NCBI GenBank assembly: GCA_900765575.1
Contig: CAAFRW010000197.1
Coordinates: 1 to 7,469, forward strand
Length of the DNA: 7,469 nucleotides
Source of the DNA: Bacteroidaceae bacterium
Lineage (GTDB): Bacteria; Bacteroidota; Bacteroidia; Bacteroidales; Bacteroidaceae
Reading direction: 5' to 3'
The notes beneath the pieces were generated by a model that worked only from the letters and a program-made list of their open reading frames with translations, searched no databases and was not told where the DNA came from. Each line of letters starts with the position of its first letter. Position 1 is the first letter of the stretch. A program made the position numbers and the translations under genes. Below, one piece after another: positions 1 through 7,469 of this stretch.

Positions 1-2867
<2,867 letters not shown>

Positions 2868-2899
2868 TTTTATAACTCTTTACATTATATATAAGAAGT
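2868..2899 (+). promoter_or_regulatory. rpoB-rpoC spacer and rpoC translation start region without Shine-Dalgarno
   Basis: The 32-base spacer is almost entirely A and T and holds no terminator hairpin and no match to the Bacteroides -7 promoter box (TAnnTTTG), so rpoC should be read from the rpoB transcript. The bases before the ATG at 2900 (ATAAGAAGT) are purine-rich but lack a GGAGG-like core. There is an A at -3 and at -6. This fits the known habit of Bacteroidota, in which AT-rich leaders and A residues near the start replace strong Shine-Dalgarno pairing. It supports the ATG at 2900 as the start, which is also where homology to beta-prime begins. Confidence 0.6.
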
Positions 2900-5800
2900 A
2901 TGGCTTTTAGAAAAGAAACGAAGATAAAGAGTAATTTTACGAAAATCTCTATTGGATTAGCTTCTCCGGAAGAAATCTTAGAGAATTCGAGCGGTGAAGT
3001 GTTGAAGCCAGAGACTATCAACTACCGTACTTATAAACCCGAACGCGACGGTTTGTTCTGCGAGCGTATATTCGGTCCGGTTAAGGATTATGAATGTCAT
3101 TGTGGAAAATACAAACGTATCCGTTATAAAGGTATTGTTTGCGACCGTTGTGGTGTAGAGGTTACTGAAAAGAAAGTACGTCGTGAGCGTATGGGACACA
3201 TCCAATTGGTTGTTCCGGTAGCACATATCTGGTATTTCCGTTCATTGCCGAATAAGATTGGTTATTTGCTCGGCCTGCCGACAAAGAAGCTGGATTCAGT
3301 TATTTATTATGAGCGTTACGTAGTCATTCAGCCGGGTGTGAAGGCTGAGGACGGAGTAAATGTATATGATTTGTTGTCCGAAGAAGAATATCTGGATATT
3401 TTGGATACGCTTCCAAAGGATAATCAATATTTAGAAGATACAGACCCGAACAAGTTCATTGCCAAAATGGGAGCAGAGGCTATTTATGAATTGCTTTCAC
3501 GCTTGGATTTGGATGCTCTCTCTTATGAATTGAGAGATAAGGCGGGAAGTGATTCGTCACAGCAGCGTAAAACGGAAGCGTTGAAACGTTTGCAAGTGGT
3601 AGAGTCGTTCCGTGCGTCACGTGGACGTAATAAGCCGGAATGGATGATTGTTCGTATCGTACCGGTTATTCCGCCGGAATTGCGTCCGTTGGTTCCATTG
3701 GACGGAGGACGTTTTGCTACTTCGGATTTGAATGATTTATATCGTCGTGTTATTATTCGTAATAACCGTTTGAAGAGACTTATCGAAATCAAAGCTCCGG
3801 AAGTCATCTTACGTAATGAAAAACGTATGTTGCAGGAAGCTGTCGATTCTTTATTCGACAACTCTCGTAAATCGAGTGCGGTTAAGACCGATGCTAACAG
3901 ACCTTTGAAATCATTGTCCGACAGCTTGAAAGGTAAACAAGGACGTTTCCGCCAGAATTTGCTGGGTAAACGTGTTGACTATTCGGCTCGTTCGGTAATC
4001 GTTGTAGGTCCGGAATTGAAGATGGGCGAATGCGGTATTCCTAAGTTGATGGCGGCTGAACTTTACAAACCGTTTATTATCCGTAAATTGATAGAACGTG
4101 GTATTGTAAAGACTGTTAAATCGGCTAAGAAGATTGTAGACCGTAAGGAAGCTGTAATCTGGGATATCCTGGAATATGTAATGAAAGGTCATCCGGTATT
4201 ATTGAACCGTGCGCCGACATTGCACCGTCTGGGTATTCAGGCATTCCAACCTAAGATGATTGAAGGTAAAGCTATTCAATTGCACCCGTTGGCATGTACG
4301 GCATTCAACGCCGACTTCGACGGTGACCAGATGGCTGTTCACTTGCCTTTAAGTAATGAAGCGATATTGGAAGCACAAATGTTGATGCTTCAAGCACATA
4401 ATATTTTGAACCCTGCGAATGGTGCTCCTATTACCGTACCTGCTCAGGATATGGTTCTTGGTTTGTACTATATAACCAAGTTGCGTAAGGGAGCTAAGGG
4501 TGAAGGTTTGAAATTCTACGGTCCGGAAGAAGCGATTATCGCTTATAACGAAGGCAAAGTAGATATCCATGCTCCGGTTCAGGTATTGGTGAATGACCTT
4601 GACGAAAATGGAAACATCGTGAAAATGATGCGTGAAACTTCGGTAGGACGTGTGATTGTAAACGAATTGGTGCCAGACGAAGTAGGTTATTTAAATACCA
4701 TTATTTCTAAGAAGTCTTTGCGTGACATCATTAGCAATGTTATTAAGACTGTCGGTGTAGCTCGTGCTTGTGAATTCTTGGATGGAATCAAGAACTTGGG
4801 TTACAAGATGGCTTATCAGGGAGGTTTGTCTTTCAACTTGGGCGATATCATTATCCCGAAAGAGAAAGAAGAGCTTATTAAGCGTGGTAACGAAGAGATT
4901 GACCAGATTATGATGAACTATAACATGGGATTCATTACTGATAACGAGCGTTACAACCAGGTTATTGATACATGGACTCACGTAAACAATGACTTGTCTA
5001 ACATTCTGATGAAAACCATTTCTTCGGATGACCAAGGTTTCAATTCCGTATTCATGATGTTGGATTCCGGAGCCCGTGGTTCTAAAGAGCAGATTCGTCA
5101 GTTGTCCGGTATGCGTGGTTTGATGGCTAAACCTCAGAAAGCAGGTGCTGAAGGCGCGCAGATTATTGAGAACCCGATTCTTTCGAACTTTAAAGAAGGT
5201 TTGTCCGTGTTGGAGGACTTTATTTCTACTCACGGTGCTCGTAAGGGTTTGGCCGATACGGCATTGAAAACAGCCGATGCCGGTTATTTGACTCGTCGTT
5301 TGGTTGACGTATCGCATGATGTGATTGTAAACGAGGAAGACTGTGGAACACTTCGTGGTTTGGTTTGTACAGCGTTGAAAAACAATGATGAAGTCATTGC
5401 TACCTTGTATGAACGTATCCTGGGACGTGTTTCTGTTCACGATATTATTCATCCTACAACCGGAGAGCTGATAGTTGCCGGTGGAGAGGAAATTACGGAA
5501 GATGTAGCGCAGAAGATTGAAGATTCTCCTATTGAGAGTGTAGAAATCCGTTCTGTACTGACTTGCGAATCGAAGAAAGGTGTTTGTGCAAAATGTTACG
5601 GACGTAACTTGGCTACCAGCCGTATGGTGAACAAGGGTGAAGCCGTTGGTGTCATCGCTGCTCAGTCAATCGGTGAGCCGGGTACTCAGTTAACTTTGCG
5701 TACGTTCCATGCCGGTGGTACTGCCGGAAATATTGCGGCGAATGCAAGTATCGTGGCTAAACATGACGCACGTCTGGAATTTGAAGAACTTCGTGTAGTG

Positions 5801-7183
5801 GATACGGTAGAAGAAACCGGCGAAGCAGTGAAGATTGTAGTAGGTCGTTTGGCCGAAGTACGTTTCATTGATGTGAATACCGGAATCGTTCTTTCTACTC
5901 ATAATGTGCCTTACGGTTCTAAATTATATGCAGCAGACGGTGAAGTGGTTGAGAAAGACAAACTCATTGCAAAATGGGACCCTTTCAACGCCGTTATCAT
6001 TACCGAAGCTGCGGGTCGTGTTGAATTCGAGTCTGTTATTGAGGGTGTAACGTATAAGGTAGAATCGGATGAAGCTACCGGTCTGCGCGAAATCATCATT
6101 ACAGAATCTAAAGATAAAACGAAAGTGCCTTCTGCGCACATCGTGTCAGAAGATGGTTCTGTTATCCGTACTTATAACTTGCCGGTAGGTGGTCACGTAG
6201 TGGTTGAGAATAACCAGAAAGTGAAATCCGGTGAGGTATTGGTTAAGATTCCTCGTGCCGTAGGTAAAGCGGGTGATATCACCGGTGGTCTTCCTCGTGT
6301 AACAGAGTTATTTGAGGCACGTAATCCGTCTAATCCGGCTGTCGTTTCTGAAATTGACGGTGAGGTAACGATGGGTAAAGTAAAACGTGGTAATCGTGAA
6401 ATCATTGTAACGTCTAAGACGGGTGAAGTAAGAAAGTACTTGGTTGCTCTTTCTAAGCAAATTCTTGTTCAGGAGAATGACTATGTACGTGCAGGTACTC
6501 CATTGTCGGACGGTGCTATTACTCCGGCGGATATTCTGGCTATTAAAGGTCCTACAGCTGTACAGGAATATATTGTGAACGAGGTTCAGGATGTATACCG
6601 TTTACAGGGTGTGAAGATTAATGATAAGCATTTTGAGATTATCGTTCGCCAGATGATGCGTAAGGTTGAAATCAATGAACCGGGAGATACCCGCTTCTTG
6701 GAACAACAAATCGTTGATAAACTCGACTTTATGGAAGAGAATGACCGTATTTGGGGTAAGAAGGTGGTAACAGATGCCGGTGATTCTGAGAATCTTGTTC
6801 CGGGTCAGATTGTAACAGCCCGTAAGTTGAGAGATGAGAACAGTATGCTGAAACGCCGCGACTTGAAATTAGTTGAGGTACGTGATGCGGTTCCTGCTAC
6901 CTCTACTCAGATTCTTCAGGGTATTACCCGTGCCGCATTGCAGACTTCAAGCTTTATGTCGGCTGCTTCCTTCCAGGAAACAACGAAGGTATTGAATGAA
7001 GCGGCAATTAACGGTAAGATTGACAAACTGGAAGGTATGAAAGAGAACGTTATCTGCGGTCACTTGATTCCTGCCGGAACCGGTCAGCGTGAATTCGACA
7101 AGATTATTGTCGGTTCAAAAGAAGAGTACGACCGGATTCTTGCCAACCGGAAGAATGTGCTTGATTACAGTGAAGTAGAATAA
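2900..7183 (+). CDS. rpoC: DNA-directed RNA polymerase subunit beta-prime (complete)
   Basis: This is the catalytic beta-prime subunit of RNA polymerase, 1427 residues, the usual Bacteroides length. Domains in order: N-terminal clamp zinc site C66, C68, C81, C84; clamp helices that bind sigma, around RPLVPLDGGRFATSDLNDLY and NRLKRL (residues 270-310); rudder/switch segment GKRVDYSARSVIVVG from 356; the magnesium-binding loop NADFDGD with D472, D474 and D476; bridge helix from about 771 to 805 (GARKGLADTALKTADAGYL, LTRRLVDVSHD); second zinc site C815, C889, C896, C899; trigger loop GEPGTQLTLRTFHAGG with R934 and H937. The trigger loop is split by an insertion of about 180 residues (roughly 943-1124) and resumes at ITGGLPRVTELFEAR from 1127. 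The C-terminal part includes YIVNEVQDVYRLQGVKINDK, SAASFQETTKVL and LIPAGTG. All catalytic and zinc residues are present. The ATG start is chosen because conserved sequence begins within a few residues. It is the last gene before the terminator at 7207. Confidence 0.99.
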   Translation: MAFRKETKIKSNFTKISIGLASPEEILENSSGEVLKPETINYRTYKPERDGLFCERIFGPVKDYECHCGKYKRIRYKGIVCDRCGVEVTEKKVRRERMGHIQLVVPVAHIWYFRSLPNKIGYLLGLPTKKLDSVIYYERYVVIQPGVKAEDGVNVYDLLSEEEYLDILDTLPKDNQYLEDTDPNKFIAKMGAEAIYELLSRLDLDALSYELRDKAGSDSSQQRKTEALKRLQVVESFRASRGRNKPEWMIVRIVPVIPPELRPLVPLDGGRFATSDLNDLYRRVIIRNNRLKRLIEIKAPEVILRNEKRMLQEAVDSLFDNSRKSSAVKTDANRPLKSLSDSLKGKQGRFRQNLLGKRVDYSARSVIVVGPELKMGECGIPKLMAAELYKPFIIRKLIERGIVKTVKSAKKIVDRKEAVIWDILEYVMKGHPVLLNRAPTLHRLGIQAFQPKMIEGKAIQLHPLACTAFNADFDGDQMAVHLPLSNEAILEAQMLMLQAHNILNPANGAPITVPAQDMVLGLYYITKLRKGAKGEGLKFYGPEEAIIAYNEGKVDIHAPVQVLVNDLDENGNIVKMMRETSVGRVIVNELVPDEVGYLNTIISKKSLRDIISNVIKTVGVARACEFLDGIKNLGYKMAYQGGLSFNLGDIIIPKEKEELIKRGNEEIDQIMMNYNMGFITDNERYNQVIDTWTHVNNDLSNILMKTISSDDQGFNSVFMMLDSGARGSKEQIRQLSGMRGLMAKPQKAGAEGAQIIENPILSNFKEGLSVLEDFISTHGARKGLADTALKTADAGYLTRRLVDVSHDVIVNEEDCGTLRGLVCTALKNNDEVIATLYERILGRVSVHDIIHPTTGELIVAGGEEITEDVAQKIEDSPIESVEIRSVLTCESKKGVCAKCYGRNLATSRMVNKGEAVGVIAAQSIGEPGTQLTLRTFHAGGTAGNIAANASIVAKHDARLEFEELRVVDTVEETGEAVKIVVGRLAEVRFIDVNTGIVLSTHNVPYGSKLYAADGEVVEKDKLIAKWDPFNAVIITEAAGRVEFESVIEGVTYKVESDEATGLREIIITESKDKTKVPSAHIVSEDGSVIRTYNLPVGGHVVVENNQKVKSGEVLVKIPRAVGKAGDITGGLPRVTELFEARNPSNPAVVSEIDGEVTMGKVKRGNREIIVTSKTGEVRKYLVALSKQILVQENDYVRAGTPLSDGAITPADILAIKGPTAVQEYIVNEVQDVYRLQGVKINDKHFEIIVRQMMRKVEINEPGDTRFLEQQIVDKLDFMEENDRIWGKKVVTDAGDSENLVPGQIVTARKLRDENSMLKRRDLKLVEVRDAVPATSTQILQGITRAALQTSSFMSAASFQETTKVLNEAAINGKIDKLEGMKENVICGHLIPAGTGQREFDKIIVGSKEEYDRILANRKNVLDYSEVE

Positions 7184-7206
7184 GTTTTTTCTATAGAACA
7201 ATAAAG

Positions 7207-7253
7207 AAGAAGGTCGGTTCCAAAGGAGGAACCGGCCTTCTTTGCTTTGTTTT
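7207..7253 (+). terminator. Rho-independent terminator of the rpoB-rpoC unit
   Basis: The left arm (7207-7221, AAGAAGGTCGGTTCC) pairs with the right arm (7228-7242, GGAACCGGCCTTCTT) to form a 15-bp stem with one internal G-U pair at 7214/7235 and a six-base loop AAAGGA. It is followed on the plus strand by the T-rich run TTTGCTTTGTTTT, whose first two T bases belong to the stem. The hairpin starts 24 bases after the rpoC stop, as expected for the end of the operon. On the minus strand the bases after the stem read CTTTATTG, moderately T-rich, so it could also stop transcription coming from the right, but the plus-strand tail is better. Confidence 0.9.
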
Positions 7254-7302
7254 AGAGTGGAATTCCTTTGTATCATCCTAAGCATCCGAAATCGGCCGTG
7301 TT

Positions 7303-7458
7303 TTATTTGAAGTTACAAGGGAGTAACTTTGCGAGTTCTTCTTCCGTGTTATCCGTTTTGAGATTGTTGTAAGCATCATCAGAGATTGATAATCTAAGAA
7401 TAGCTATTTGATACAGCTTAAAAATGAGATTCTTCTTACCTTTGTTGTATAAAGGAAG
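7303..7458 (-). pseudogene. Possible remnant of the 3' end of a convergent gene, function unknown
   Basis: On the minus strand, 51 codons are open between a TGA at 7461-7459 and a TAA at 7305-7303. There is no ATG in the frame. The peptide runs LPLYNKGKKNLIF, then KLYQIAILRLSISDD, AYNNLKTDNTEEELAK and ends LLPCNFK. It looks like a real protein C-terminus: a Lys-rich stretch, a hydrophobic helix-like stretch, then a charged helix-like stretch. I do not recognise the family. Upstream of the open part, another minus frame reads GKVDFLYTT, so a single frameshift near 7445 could join KVDFLY to NKGKKNLIF, which would suggest a decayed gene entering from the right; this is inference. It ends about 60 bases from the rpoC terminator and points towards it. 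It may equally be a chance open frame or a small gene with an unusual start. Confidence 0.3.
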
Positions 7459-7468
7459 TCAACCTTCC
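7454..7468. repeat. Short inverted repeat at the right edge
   Basis: GGAAG (7454-7458) and CTTCC (7464-7468) are perfect inverted arms around a five-base loop TCAAC. The stem is only 5 bp with no T tract visible because the window stops one base later. It could be the start of a larger structure or chance; it also overlaps the TGA that closes the minus-strand frame. Confidence 0.2.
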
Positions 7469-7469
7469 C

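Larger units (their letters stand above)
7254..7469. other. Downstream intergenic sequence with no intact gene
   Basis: These 216 bases follow the terminator. No tRNA, rRNA, repeat array or complete gene could be found on either strand. The only protein-like signal is the minus-strand frame at 7303-7458. A plus-strand ATG at 7424 is open to the window edge (MRFFLPLLYKG), but 15 codons is too short to judge. In Bacteroides the genes usually found to the right of rpoC are a small DUF3467 protein and then the rpsL-rpsG-fusA cluster; none of their sequence is visible before the edge. Confidence 0.6.

Noticed and set aside
2868..2899. An internal promoter or terminator between rpoB and rpoC
   Set aside because: The 32-base spacer has no hairpin and no match to the Bacteroides promoter boxes.
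4691..5452. Long open frame of 253 codons on the minus strand inside rpoC
   Set aside because: It is antisense to the bridge-helix and zinc-site part of rpoC, the peptide is rich in Asn, Thr, Gln and Ile as expected from reversed codons, and it has no recognisable domain.
7437..7444. TACCTTTG, a match to the Bacteroides -7 promoter box TAnnTTTG
   Set aside because: The nearest TTTG upstream (7407-7410) is 26 bases away, longer than the usual spacing of about 19-21, and no gene start can be seen before the window ends. It could be a promoter for a gene to the right but cannot be supported.
7424..7469. Plus-strand ATG with an open frame to the edge (MRFFLPLLYKG)
   Set aside because: Only 15 codons are visible, it does not resemble the start of DUF3467 or RpsL, and it overlaps the minus-strand protein-like frame.

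Overview
The window is a housekeeping locus from a Bacteroidota genome, most likely Bacteroides or a close relative. It carries most of rpoB (beta subunit of RNA polymerase, open at the left edge), all of rpoC (beta-prime subunit), a strong intrinsic terminator, and about 215 bases of poorly explained sequence at the right end. The assignment rests on the sequence features of the two proteins: a 1427-residue beta-prime (the length I recall for Bacteroides), beta and beta-prime motifs of that lineage, moderate GC, and an rpoC start with no recognisable Shine-Dalgarno sequence behind an AT-rich leader. The species cannot be settled by eye.

Layout: 1-2867 rpoB on the plus strand, 954 codons visible and roughly the first 315 missing; 2868-2899 a 32-base AT-rich spacer; 2900-7183 rpoC on the plus strand, complete; 7184-7206 a short AT-rich 3' leader to the terminator; 7207-7253 a 15-bp hairpin with a T-rich tail; 7254-7469 no intact gene. 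In that last part one minus-strand reading frame (7303-7458) looks protein-like but has no ATG and is closed upstream by a TGA. It may be the decayed 3' end of a convergent gene.

The two genes form one transcription unit. Beta and beta-prime together build the active-site cleft: beta contributes the lobe, fork, flap and the lysines near the catalytic site, and beta-prime contributes the NADFDGD magnesium loop, bridge helix, trigger loop, clamp and two zinc sites. All key catalytic residues I could check are present and neither gene is interrupted within the window.

I found no mobile element, CRISPR array, RNA gene or defence system. The points worth a second look are two lineage-type insertions in beta-prime (a large one inside the trigger loop and a smaller one near the C-terminus), a leucine in place of the E. 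coli trigger-loop methionine, and the broken minus-strand frame after the terminator.
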